Positions 6,485-13,704 of a DNA stretch of 24,714 nt are shown here, in pieces. The notes under the pieces were generated by a model. It was given only the letters and a program-made list of their open reading frames with translations. It did no database searches and was not told the DNA's origin. Numbering within the stretch: position 1 is the stretch's first letter; every line of letters starts with the position of its first letter. A program made the translations under genes and the position numbers. This stretch comes from a virus, in the IMG/VR virus record IMGVR_UViG_3300020392_000076, positions 1 to 24,714 of that record; one strand, given 5' to 3'.

Positions 6485-7132
6485 TTATATGCCAGTGCTT
6501 GCCGCTGTAGTCTGAGAATCAGAGCTAGAGCATGGAGCATTATGGTGGAAGTTAAAGCGAACTATGTAATTCACACCCGCAGCGTCAAAATCAAGGTTAG
6601 CCTCGTCACCTGAAAGGCCGACTATACGCATGATTAAGGTGGCTGTGGTTGCAACTGTTGAAATGTCCATTTCAGCAGTAGAACGCCCGTTGTTTGTTGA
6701 ACCAGAGGCTCCGTTTGCTAAAGAGACGTTTGCAAAGATGTTTGACAACGCTGTCGCACGATCTGTTGAACTGCCGTCCGCAGCAATCATAAACAACTGA
6801 TTTGGGTTGTCAGCAACAAAAGCTTTCACAGGAAAGTTTGTGTCTACACTGACGTTGTTGGACCCAGGCCAGAAGTTCTTAAAGACAGTCTTTTTTGTAG
6901 AACTATCTACGTACTCAACGCCCATAAAGACCCCAAGAGCAGGAACTGTACCACCGTTTGCCGCACCAACAATGTCAATTACACCAGCAGCCAATGGAAT
7001 CACTGGCGAATACTGGAAAATTGCATTGGTGTTGTTCGATGCGATCTCATATTGAGTCACACCAGTAGTGTTTGCACCTGAACCTGTAAGGCCAATTGGA
7101 CGCAGACCAAAAGCAGTATCTTGGTTTGCCAT
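6485..7132 (-). CDS. Head-associated virion structural protein
   Basis: A 215-residue protein that begins MANQDTAFGLRPIGLTGSG, a start typical of a family encoded next to the capsid gene in marine phages. The body is beta-rich, with IFQYSPVIPLAAG (about 38-50), GVFMGVEYVDSST (67-79) and FWPGSNNVSVDTNFPVKAFV (87-106). The C-terminus is Ser/Thr-rich. It is 14 bases upstream of the capsid gene and has a GGAG ribosome binding site. A hairpin at 7149-7167 lies immediately upstream of that site. It may be a decoration or minor head protein; that role is inferred from position. Confidence 0.65.
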   Translation of the reverse strand: MANQDTAFGLRPIGLTGSGANTTGVTQYEIASNNTNAIFQYSPVIPLAAGVIDIVGAANGGTVPALGVFMGVEYVDSSTKKTVFKNFWPGSNNVSVDTNFPVKAFVADNPNQLFMIAADGSSTDRATALSNIFANVSLANGASGSTNNGRSTAEMDISTVATTATLIMRIVGLSGDEANLDFDAAGVNYIVRFNFHHNAPCSSSDSQTTAASTGI

Positions 7133-7148
7133 TTTTTTTCTCCAATCA

Positions 7149-7167
7149 GGTCCTAGTTTTTAGGACC
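7149..7167 (-). other. Intercistronic hairpin overlapping a stop codon
   Basis: A 7-bp perfect inverted repeat (GGTCCTA/TAGGACC) with a 5-base loop. It contains the stop codon of the gene at 7153 and lies just upstream of the GGAG ribosome binding site of the next gene. No U-run follows, so it is not a terminator. It could protect or process the mRNA or tune initiation. Confidence 0.5.
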
Positions 7168-7638
7168 ACCAAAGGTTACACGCGACTGACGATCGGCGTT
7201 GCCGATCCTCATAGTAGAGTGAGAATTTTCTCTCATCATATCGTGGTCCACGGCATCCATCTGATCTTTAGTCCTACCATCAAAGTAGGCTTGTCTTTCG
7301 GCTACCGTTTCTAACGGAATACGAGCGAGAACTAATCCGCCAACTCCAAACACACCAGCATATTTACCTGATTCAACGACGGGTGCCTCAAAATCTGGGT
7401 ACTCATCTTGGCGGACCAGTTCGTATCCTTCGCGCAGACGAGCAGAAATATTTTTCGTATCGTCAAATCCACGAACTTCGGCCCTGACCCAACGATGTTT
7501 GTATCCATCGGGCGCAGGTGGTGCGTCTAGCATAGACGGGGGAGCCCAAGGCTTGCGCCGTGTCTCTTTCTCCCTTGTCTGACTAGCACGAGAGCTACGA
7601 TCAACGCCTACGTTCTTTGTAACTTGAATTTCAGCCAT
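7153..7638 (-). CDS. Conserved phage head-module protein (161 aa)
   Basis: A 161-residue protein belonging to a family I recognise from marine phages by KPWAPPSMLDAPPAPDGYKH (about 29-48) followed by VRAEVRGFDDTKNISARLRE, GYELVRQDEYPDFE, and a C-terminal RQSRVTFGG. The N-terminal 30 residues are polar and charged. I chose the ATG at 7638 over the in-frame GTG at 7641: the AAGGAG motif is 6 bases before the ATG but only 3 before the GTG, which overlaps the scaffold stop. It lies between the scaffold and head protein genes. Homologues are usually left as hypothetical or structural; a role in capsid assembly is plausible but unproven. Confidence 0.65.
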   Translation of the reverse strand: MAEIQVTKNVGVDRSSRASQTREKETRRKPWAPPSMLDAPPAPDGYKHRWVRAEVRGFDDTKNISARLREGYELVRQDEYPDFEAPVVESGKYAGVFGVGGLVLARIPLETVAERQAYFDGRTKDQMDAVDHDMMRENSHSTMRIGNADRQSRVTFGGPKN

Positions 7639-7640
7639 CA

Positions 7641-8534
7641 CTAGCTCCTTCCTAGTAATTCAACTTGCCTTGCGTAATCCTCAAGAGAAACTCCTAATTT
7701 TTTTGCAATAGCAACTTGAGATGGGGTCAAACTGACCTTCTTGAGTCCAGATTTATTAGCAGTCCTAGATGCAGAAGCAACCGTCTGAACGGGTCGATTA
7801 CTCTGTGACTGATTTGTGTCAAACTTATGCGGAAACTCCGTCTTAATTCGTTTGTCTAATTCATTATAGTACTCATCTGAGCTGGGGTCAAACCCTTCCT
7901 GCTCGACTAATTGCCTATGAATGCCAAAAGCCGCATAAGTCATGGTATTGTCTGCGCCAAACCATTCGTTTCTGTTCGCCCACTCCTCTGCTTTTGGATC
8001 CGCAGGTCTAGGTGCGGCTTGTTGTTGTTGCACGGGCTGTTCTTGAACAGGCTGTTCTTGGCGGCGTTTTTGTACCGCTTGAGCATTTTCAGCCTTGTCG
8101 GCAGAAACGGCAAGCTTTGCTAACTTTTCTTGCGCTTCTACTGCAGCGGCACTGTCCCCGACAGACAATGCCTGGCTCAAATCATTTTTAACTTGCGCTA
8201 TTTCTGCGTCAACTCTATTAGAAAATTCTCTAACAAACCCTTGGTCCAGATTTTGCAATCTCGCCTTTGTTTCTTCTAATTCTTTTTTCACTCCTTGAGC
8301 ATATTGGAGTGCATCTTGTTCGCGACGCTCAGCTTCTCTGCGAAGTTTTGTCAAACGATCAATGCGTTTTTTAGAATCTGATGCAGGTTTTTCTTGTGGC
8401 TCCTCTGAAGCCGCCTGCTCTACAACCTCAACAGCTTCTTCTGAAGGCGAAGCATCTACTTCTACCTCAACAGCTTCTTCTCTTGGCTCGACAGCCAAAG
8501 CTTCTTCTGATTTTTTATTTTCTTGGTTTTCCAT
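7641..8534 (-). CDS. Capsid scaffolding protein
   Basis: A 297-residue protein with the layout of a phage scaffold. There is an acidic, low-complexity N-terminus rich in Glu, Ala and Val (first 60 residues), a long coiled coil (KRIDRLTKLRREAERREQDA, continuing to about residue 165), a Gln/Pro repeat with QPVQEQPVQQQQ, and a C-terminal domain ending in SLTPSQVAIAKKLGVSLEDY, likely the capsid-binding part. Scaffolds guide procapsid assembly and are then removed. I start at the ATG at 8534, with GAGG 6 bases upstream, not at the in-frame TTG at 8546 that overlaps the previous stop codon. Its place just upstream of the capsid cluster fits. Confidence 0.8.
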   Translation of the reverse strand: MENQENKKSEEALAVEPREEAVEVEVDASPSEEAVEVVEQAASEEPQEKPASDSKKRIDRLTKLRREAERREQDALQYAQGVKKELEETKARLQNLDQGFVREFSNRVDAEIAQVKNDLSQALSVGDSAAAVEAQEKLAKLAVSADKAENAQAVQKRRQEQPVQEQPVQQQQAAPRPADPKAEEWANRNEWFGADNTMTYAAFGIHRQLVEQEGFDPSSDEYYNELDKRIKTEFPHKFDTNQSQSNRPVQTVASASRTANKSGLKKVSLTPSQVAIAKKLGVSLEDYARQVELLGRS

Positions 8535-8542
8535 AATGTTCC

Positions 8543-8977
8543 TCAACCGTGTAAAATGTCTTCAGGGTCAGATATCTTAGCAAGGATTTCATCATCGTTA
8601 AGTATCCGAACCTCACCACCTTCAATCTTAAAGCGAGAACCCGCATATCTTGCAAAAATAACCCAATCTCCTTTGTTGCACCAAGTGCCCAAAGGAAATT
8701 TGTCTTTATCTTCGTAAGCAAGAGGACCTACTTTAAGGACGTAACCCACTTGAGTGGATATTTCTTGATTTGCCAGTATCTGATCTGGAAGCAAAATGCC
8801 CCCTTCAGTTTTACCTTTACCCTTGTAAGGGAGAACCAATATACGCCAGCCTGTAGGCTCTGGCATTCTGTCCAATAGCGATTTATCAATTTTTGAAGGG
8901 TCGAGTACACGTTCTGAGGGATGTACCCAGGGAGAAGACGAGGCGTCTTCATTTGTAGTTTTGACTGCATCAGTCAT
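8543..8977 (-). CDS. GroES-like co-chaperonin
   Basis: A 144-residue protein whose residues 41-140 match the GroES/Cpn10 fold. The first strand is PTGWRILVLPYK. A probable mobile loop at 52-72 (KGKGKTEGGILLPDQI) should contact GroEL. Next come QVGYVLKVGP (76-85), CNKGDWVIFARYAG (100-113) and EVRILNDDEILA (122-133), which parallel the GroES order of motifs. About 40 extra residues precede the domain. Phage co-chaperonins such as T4 gp31 replace host GroES so that the chaperonin can fold the capsid protein. The gene sits just upstream of the scaffold and capsid genes, which fits that role. An AGGAG ribosome binding site precedes the start. The fold is a strong match; capsid folding is inferred. 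Confidence 0.85.
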   Translation of the reverse strand: MTDAVKTTNEDASSSPWVHPSERVLDPSKIDKSLLDRMPEPTGWRILVLPYKGKGKTEGGILLPDQILANQEISTQVGYVLKVGPLAYEDKDKFPLGTWCNKGDWVIFARYAGSRFKIEGGEVRILNDDEILAKISDPEDILHG

Positions 8978-9167
8978 CTATTAGCTCCTGTTTCTCTAGC
9001 AGGCTCTTGAGTTCCTGTTCAACATATTGCAGACCGTCAATGTTCCCCATTAACTGCCTGTAGTGTTCCATATCTTTAACTTCATTATTAACCAAAACAT
9101 CTACAATGTTTTCTTTGCGGTCTCTAATAAGCTTAAGTATGAATTGTGCGAGAGTTATCTCATCCAT
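8970..9167 (-). CDS. Small helical protein of unknown function (65 aa)
   Basis: A 65-residue acidic protein predicted to be all helix, ending in a coiled-coil-like stretch (LQYVEQELKSLLEKQEL). The block VNNEVKDMEHYRQLMGNIDG resembles small proteins encoded near head genes of marine phages. Its last 8 bases overlap the start of the GroES-like gene, so the two are co-translated. No clear ribosome binding site precedes its ATG at 9167, unlike most neighbours, so it may depend on read-through from upstream. Function is unknown. Confidence 0.55.
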   Translation of the reverse strand: MDEITLAQFILKLIRDRKENIVDVLVNNEVKDMEHYRQLMGNIDGLQYVEQELKSLLEKQELIDD

Positions 9168-9179
9168 ATAAGATATTTA

Positions 9180-9560
9180 CTATTTTTTCCTAAACTTGTC
9201 TACTCCTTTAATCCCTAAAGCTGCGGATATTGTAAGAAAAACTAGATACGTATACCACTCCGGTAATTCGTTCAAACGGTCAAAGCCGTTCTTGACTATA
9301 TCTTCCATTCCTGGAATGAAAACTAATATCAATGGAATGAGTATAATGACGGTGACTATTTCATCCTTGATGGACGATTTTGTAGACTCAGCCATAATTA
9401 ACTCCCACTTACTATCGTGGGTAGCCGCCGTTTTCATTATTTCAGCTTTTGCCTCTGCCTCAGTCTGTGCAAGAGTTGCCTTCGCCTTTTGCTTGGAAAC
9501 TTGCCCCTCAACAAATGAGCCTGCCAACGATGCGATAGGTCCAATAAGAGCTTGAAACAT
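9180..9560 (-). CDS. Holin, three-TM GTA-type family
   Basis: A 126-residue membrane protein matching the pattern of the three-TM holins first named from gene transfer agents. The N-terminus MFQALIGPIASLAGSFVEG is hydrophobic. A charged helix follows (KQKAKATLAQTEAEAKAEIM), then two strong membrane segments (about 68-84, VIILIPLILVFIPG; about 103-118, YTYLVFLTISAALG), then a basic tail, DKFRKK. Holins form lesions in the inner membrane that trigger lysis. It lies in a cluster of small membrane proteins between portal and scaffold genes; no endolysin is visible in the window. A GAGGAG ribosome binding site supports the start. Confidence 0.75.
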   Translation of the reverse strand: MFQALIGPIASLAGSFVEGQVSKQKAKATLAQTEAEAKAEIMKTAATHDSKWELIMAESTKSSIKDEIVTVIILIPLILVFIPGMEDIVKNGFDRLNELPEWYTYLVFLTISAALGIKGVDKFRKK

Positions 9561-9563
9561 GGG

Positions 9564-9773
9564 TTACTCCTCAATAAAATCTAAAATTTCTCCGTTTAAA
9601 ACCATCACTTTTAATTCTTTACAGGACCACTTTTGCTCAAAATTATTGGTATGCCCCACATTACGTTTAATTTTACGCCTTATTGCCAAACATTCGCCAA
9701 GCGATTTATACGGCGTATACTCAACTTTTTCGCCGCCCATAACCAATAATAAAACAAAGGTAAGCTCAACCAC
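9564..9773 (-). CDS. Small exported protein with paired cysteines
   Basis: A 69-residue protein with a hydrophobic N-terminus (LTFVLLLVMGG) like a signal sequence or membrane anchor. It has two cysteines (28 and 51) in the pattern PYKSLGEC ... KWSC. It starts at GTG inside the end of the upstream gene, with only a weak ribosome binding site. The pattern PYxSLxxC followed about 24 residues later by Cys is shared with the protein at 18571-18780, so these two may be paralogues. A periplasmic disulfide is plausible. It is part of the membrane-protein cluster and could belong to lysis or envelope interaction. Function is unknown. Confidence 0.55.
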   Translation of the reverse strand: MVELTFVLLLVMGGEKVEYTPYKSLGECLAIRRKIKRNVGHTNNFEQKWSCKELKVMVLNGEILDFIEE

Positions 9774-10161
9774 CGTTTCGCATCTTTTCTAAATTTTCTT
9801 CTATTGTTGTTATTCTTTTTTCGTAAAACTCCAACGTCAATTTCTGTTGTTGATCATAGGGAGCTTTGCCGTCTTCTATTTGAGATTGAAGCTTTTCAAA
9901 TTCTAAAGCAAGGTGTTCAATTAACATGAACTGTTCGCTATCTGCAGGAAGGCTCCCCATTTCCCCTCTAGGCCATTTAATTCTGAACTCTGTGTTATGT
10001 TGTACGTCAGATTCCATCATTGTGATATTGGTTTCAATCTGATTTAAGCGTTCAATAATGCCGAAGTAAGCCCACGTTGCTAGACTAGCTGCTGCAACCA
10101 TAGACACAATATTACGTAAGGGTAATGCTACCTCTGTATTTTCATTTAACCTTGCTGGCAT
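9766..10161 (-). CDS. Membrane protein with long coiled coil, lysis-cluster candidate
   Basis: A 131-residue protein with one membrane segment at about 16-35 (RNIVSMVAAASLATWAYFGI) and two helical stretches after it: residues 37-60 (ERLNQIETNITMMESDV) and 85-128 (EKLQSQIEDGKAPYDQQQKL and onward). The opening LNENTEVALPLRNIVS resembles proteins seen next to holins in marine phages. An N-terminal anchor plus a periplasmic coiled coil fits an antiholin or an inner-membrane spanin-like protein, but no Rz1-type lipoprotein partner is evident. It overlaps the next small gene by 8 bases. AGAGAAG precedes the ATG. The role is inferred from layout and neighbours. Confidence 0.6.
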   Translation of the reverse strand: MPARLNENTEVALPLRNIVSMVAAASLATWAYFGIIERLNQIETNITMMESDVQHNTEFRIKWPRGEMGSLPADSEQFMLIEHLALEFEKLQSQIEDGKAPYDQQQKLTLEFYEKRITTIEENLEKMRNGG

Positions 10162-10368
10162 TTACTTCTCTGAGTTCAGCCATACCGCCAGACTGCCTGT
10201 CATGGCACCCGTGACAACTGAAATTAGTGAAGCCTGTTGAGTTGTTAAATCCGGCTGTGAAAGTGCCCATTCAATGCAGCGTATGTAAACACCTGTCATA
10301 CACAGCATCATGAACCGTGGCAGTATCTTTAACTCTAACAGCTTTCTTGCTACATCTTCTGCGCTCAT
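10162..10368 (-). CDS. Small two-TM protein, holin-like
   Basis: A 68-residue protein with two membrane segments (about 15-34 and 46-64), the second being SLISVVTGAMTGSLAVWL, joined by a short loop (ALSQPDLTTQQ). Size and topology fit a class II holin or antiholin. The start is coupled to the stop of the preceding gene (TAATG). Together with the three-TM holin at 9180 this gives two holin-like proteins in one cluster, which could work as holin and antiholin. The family is recognised only loosely. The N-terminus before the first membrane segment is short and charged. Confidence 0.6.
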   Translation of the reverse strand: MSAEDVARKLLELKILPRFMMLCMTGVYIRCIEWALSQPDLTTQQASLISVVTGAMTGSLAVWLNSEK

Positions 10369-10814
10369 TAATCAAACATCCCTTTTAACCATGCTACCCA
10401 AGCAACAAGCCCTGCTACCATTGAAGCAACCAATAGACCCGCTGCCCCTAAACCAATTACTTCTGAGAGCTCTGCTCTTCTGCGTCTAGCCAACTCCTCT
10501 CGCACTCTGCGTTCTTTTCTAGCGTTTGCTTGAAACTTTTGCCAATCATGCCAAAGCCCCGGCCTTCCTGTGTATATCATTATTTGCTTTAGTTGTTCTT
10601 CTTTTTGACGAATACTTTCTAAGGCCATAAACTCTTCAAGATCAGACGAACGAACTCCCGACTTCTTTTTCTTATTACCTTTTCGCTGCAGCTCCTCTTT
10701 GGCTATGACAAAATCTGAAATAGCTCTTCCTGCTTTGGCAATATCTCCAGTGTTCTGGACAGCCTTCTTGATAATTGTAAAAGCCGCATTTGCAGCCGCC
10801 AGTTCCGCTAAAAT
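10368..10814 (-). CDS. Helical protein with C-terminal membrane anchor, probable ATT start
   Basis: The ATG at 10628 gives only 86 residues, but the frame stays open upstream to a TAA at 10824-10826. The added 62 residues (AELAAANAAFTIIKKAVQNT and onward, then AKAGRAISDFVIAKEELQRK) look like genuine protein and match the N-terminal part I would expect for this family. No ATG, GTG or TTG exists in that extension. An ATT at 10812-10814 lies 5 bases after AGAGG, a good ribosome binding site, so ATT is the best start; a CTG at 10800-10802 is a weaker choice. The full protein has 148 residues: two helices, a basic segment (residues 100-114), and one membrane helix at about 118-140. Function is unknown. 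Confidence 0.6.
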   Translation of the reverse strand: MLAELAAANAAFTIIKKAVQNTGDIAKAGRAISDFVIAKEELQRKGNKKKKSGVRSSDLEEFMALESIRQKEEQLKQIMIYTGRPGLWHDWQKFQANARKERRVREELARRRRAELSEVIGLGAAGLLVASMVAGLVAWVAWLKGMFD

Positions 10815-10828
10815 TTTCGCCTCTTATC

Positions 10829-11023
10829 TTACTTGCAGCTATGGTAGCTGCCGCCCTTAATTGCTGCGCCCATGCCGCGAACTTTTGAGATACCCATAGC
10901 GGTCGGTACAGATACTTCTTTTGCTTCGCCATATGGCACACGACCTTGCCCCTCAATCTCCGCAAAAGGTTTAGCTTTTGGTGACTCTGTTGGGGTGTTT
11001 GTCACTATCTTTACTACACTCAT
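10829..11023 (-). CDS. Small basic protein with GMGAAxKGG motif
   Basis: A 64-residue protein whose C-terminus, VRGMGAAIKGGSYHSCK, matches a short motif frequently found in small marine phage proteins encoded next to the portal gene. The N-terminus is a beta-like MSVVKIVTNTPTESPKAK. It overlaps the portal stop by 4 bases (ATGA) and has an AGGAG ribosome binding site, so it is co-translated with the portal. No catalytic motif is seen. It may be a minor virion protein; the role is unknown. It ends 14 bases before the probable ATT start of the next gene. Confidence 0.55.
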   Translation of the reverse strand: MSVVKIVTNTPTESPKAKPFAEIEGQGRVPYGEAKEVSVPTAMGISKVRGMGAAIKGGSYHSCK

Positions 11024-13419
11024 TGTACGCTCCTATCTTTCATGCGTTCTCTTTCTAAAGCAGCCTGTATTCTAGCGGCTGTCTGCTCTTCTTGACTTCT
11101 AATACGCTCATCAAACTGACGAGATTTATCCATCATTTGAGCTTGTTTCAGGTTGAGCTCCCGCTCTTCCCGTTCCTTGTCATTCTGCTCTGCCAATGCG
11201 TCAAGCTGCAATTCCTGTTGCTTCAACGCTACTACAGGATCTGGTTGAGCGTTACCAGATAGCTGGCGACCCATGTCCTGTACGGCTTTCATCCCCTCAG
11301 CCATATACACTGCAGCCAAAGCATCAATCTCCATCTTAACTTCAGGAGGTATTTGCTGCTGTCCTTCCATGCCAGACTCACGCATGGCTCTTTCTACCGC
11401 ATCTATCTGGACATGTTGGAAAACGTGCTTCTGAAGGTTCATGGCAACCATTGGGTTCGCCCCTACAAGCGGTGAACCGCTCATAACAAGGTGCGCCATA
11501 ATGTGCGCCTCATGATTCTGCCCAGGAAATGCCTGCATCTTCTTTCCATCAAGTGCTTCTTGGTTTTCTTGGGCCGGGTCCTTCGGTGTAGGCTGCTGTG
11601 CCTCTTCATTCATCAAATACTTATCAATATCCCGTACACCCAAGGCTTCGTACATGTCCCGATAGACCTCATACATGTTGTGTATTTGTGGGGCCTGGGA
11701 CGCAAGCTGCATTTTGGTTTGTGCAAGAGCAATCCGTTGTGCTTGAGAGAATACATTGGGGTTGGAAACAGGTATTACGTCTATTCGGTCATCAAAATCC
11801 TGCGCCTTTACTGCAGAATCTACGCCTTCAATAGAGTATGGGTAAACAGGCGGCAGACTCTCTGCCATAACCCTTGAAAGCAACTTAAATTCAAGCTTCA
11901 TCGCGTAATGAAGGCGTTTATGGACCGCGCTCATCACACGAGAGCCCTGCTCCATCATTGCGATTGTAGTCCCTACAGCAGCCTGTTGGTTGCCATCCCC
12001 TACCTTGAGGTCTGTTATGGTCGCGAATCGCCTGCCTGCGTCAACTACAAAGCCTAGAAGGTTAAATAATGTGCCGTCAGGGCCTTTAAACGGCAGGGGC
12101 ATCAGACTATCCCGAATTGCACCCCCAGGAGCGTCTACATCCCTAAATTCACCCGGCTGCAAAGGCTCATCATCGTCTCTTATCCGTAGGCCACGAGCTT
12201 TGAAGCCTGCGGGCAGGTTAGAAAGCGTCCCTGCATCTATCAATTGCCGTAAAGCTGCAGTCGCTGTCCTTGAAAGACCGCCAATAGTGTGAATAAGCCC
12301 CAATCCATAGAAACCAAAGCCTGGAAGGAACTTATAATGCACAAAATACTGGATTTTCTCCATATTTGGGTCATTTTCGCGGTAGTTTCTGCGAATGGAC
12401 AGTACCTGACCGTTGTCCTGAGAGATAGTTACGATGTATGGCAGCTTGATTCCTGTTGGTTCGCCGTCCTGACCCTTGTCTTCATACCCCTCAAGGTCCA
12501 AATCGACGTGACATTCCAGCAAGGTGCAGTCATAGTCCACAGATGACGGCTCAATTCCGGTAATACGATCGAGTTCAGAGCCCAAATCGTCATCCACCGC
12601 CTGTTGCGGCAACACAGGTATGTCCCTGTAAAAGCCCCCAATCTGCTTTTTACGCAATTCGTTCAAGCTCATACGCACGACATGCGTGATATTGGGGCAA
12701 GTTTCTAAATCAGCGGTTTCATAAGGCACTACTAGATGCTCTGCAGCTATAAATTTGCTTACAGCTCTGTCGATACCCTCGTCATAGTAGACTTTCTTAA
12801 AGGTACTCCCCGCTAAAGGTAAGTAAAACAGCATTTGGTCAAACTCAGGGGTGTACTCCTCCATCACATTCGTGATGTAAAAGTTCATAAAGTCCTTTAC
12901 ACGCTGAGCTTGGTCAGACTTTGCTGCGTCTGCTGACCCGACAATAGCAGTACGCACGGGTCCACCCGCTGGCAGCAGCTCATTGAACGCCTGAGCTTGG
13001 AACTGCACCGCCGCTTCAGCCAGCAACGGATGCGTGACGCCTGACGCACCTCTGAAAGGCTCCGATCTTTCTGAATAATTGAATCCCAATAATTCCAAAC
13101 CGTTTGCATAAGCATCTTCCCATTCCTGTCTGCTAGCTTTGTTAGCGTCAAAGTCACTTGTAAGCTCACTTGCAACCGCCCCAAGCGTTCTGTCGTCCAA
13201 ATCCTCTGCTAAATTGGCGTAAAAACCATTGTCAGGCATGTCTGTAGACGGTTCAAAATCTACAATGGCCCCACCATCCTCCGATATTTGTATGTCAAAC
13301 TCACTTTCAATAGGCATTTCAAGACTGCCAGGGGCTTCAATCTCCACCTCTGCCATCAACTCTTCTTGATCTATCTGTGGATTTTGATTCTCTACCAAAG
13401 AAATAGGGGGTCTAACCAT
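11020..13419 (-). CDS. Portal protein
   Basis: A 799-residue portal, the dodecameric ring through which DNA enters and leaves the capsid. Conserved stretches include FRGASGVTHPLLAEAAVQFQ with FNELLPAGGPV after it (about 122-155), QYFVHYKFLPGFGFYGLGLI in the wing, and a stem/crown helix with GTTIAMMEQGSRVMSAVHKR. The C-terminus from about 720 is a long charged coiled coil (KQQELQLDALAEQNDKEREE and onward), a barrel-like extension of the sort seen in long podoviral portals. The first 75 residues are acidic and probably flexible. It overlaps the preceding gene by 8 bases and the next by 4. GAGG precedes the ATG. Length and motifs agree with podovirus-type portals. Confidence 0.85.
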   Translation of the reverse strand: MVRPPISLVENQNPQIDQEELMAEVEIEAPGSLEMPIESEFDIQISEDGGAIVDFEPSTDMPDNGFYANLAEDLDDRTLGAVASELTSDFDANKASRQEWEDAYANGLELLGFNYSERSEPFRGASGVTHPLLAEAAVQFQAQAFNELLPAGGPVRTAIVGSADAAKSDQAQRVKDFMNFYITNVMEEYTPEFDQMLFYLPLAGSTFKKVYYDEGIDRAVSKFIAAEHLVVPYETADLETCPNITHVVRMSLNELRKKQIGGFYRDIPVLPQQAVDDDLGSELDRITGIEPSSVDYDCTLLECHVDLDLEGYEDKGQDGEPTGIKLPYIVTISQDNGQVLSIRRNYRENDPNMEKIQYFVHYKFLPGFGFYGLGLIHTIGGLSRTATAALRQLIDAGTLSNLPAGFKARGLRIRDDDEPLQPGEFRDVDAPGGAIRDSLMPLPFKGPDGTLFNLLGFVVDAGRRFATITDLKVGDGNQQAAVGTTIAMMEQGSRVMSAVHKRLHYAMKLEFKLLSRVMAESLPPVYPYSIEGVDSAVKAQDFDDRIDVIPVSNPNVFSQAQRIALAQTKMQLASQAPQIHNMYEVYRDMYEALGVRDIDKYLMNEEAQQPTPKDPAQENQEALDGKKMQAFPGQNHEAHIMAHLVMSGSPLVGANPMVAMNLQKHVFQHVQIDAVERAMRESGMEGQQQIPPEVKMEIDALAAVYMAEGMKAVQDMGRQLSGNAQPDPVVALKQQELQLDALAEQNDKEREERELNLKQAQMMDKSRQFDERIRSQEEQTAARIQAALERERMKDRSVQ

Positions 13420-13690
13420 TTACAACCTCACATCCGCAACGCGGGCTCATACCCTTTATAAAGACAGGTGTTCCCTCGCCCATGTATGCGCCTGTCACAT
13501 TAAAATCCATGAACTCTATCGCCTCTGTCAAAGACATGCCGTCTCGTTTCCGCAATATATCCACACATTTATCCCAATCGTAAGCAATCATCACGGGAAG
13601 TCCACATCTTTCAGCAGATCCAATGATGGCCTCATCAAACCCGTCCGCTTTCAACATGACTACTTCTTCGTCAAACTCTTCTTCTATCAT
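13412..13690 (-). CDS. Conserved phage protein, portal-associated (92 aa)
   Basis: A 92-residue acidic protein with a block widely seen in phages: a EEVVMLKADGFDEAIIGSAE start, then IAYDWDKCVDILRKRDGMSL, then EFMDFNVTGAYMGEGTPVFI. Three cysteines lie in the first two-thirds or at the C-terminal RCGCEV. I start at the ATG at 13690: GGAGG lies 8 bases upstream, whereas the in-frame ATG at 13705 that overlaps the previous stop has no ribosome binding site. The gene lies between the polyvalent protein and the portal, with an 8-base overlap into the portal. No function is known for the family; no enzymatic motif is visible. Confidence 0.65.
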   Translation of the reverse strand: MIEEEFDEEVVMLKADGFDEAIIGSAERCGLPVMIAYDWDKCVDILRKRDGMSLTEAIEFMDFNVTGAYMGEGTPVFIKGMSPRCGCEVVNG

Positions 13691-13704
13691 AGCATATCCC
13701 TCCA

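Noticed and set aside
10675-10965. 96-codon ORF on the minus strand rich in Cys and aromatic residues
   Set aside because: It overlaps two better-supported genes in other frames (10829-11023 and the extension of 10368-10814), and its composition looks like an out-of-frame reading.
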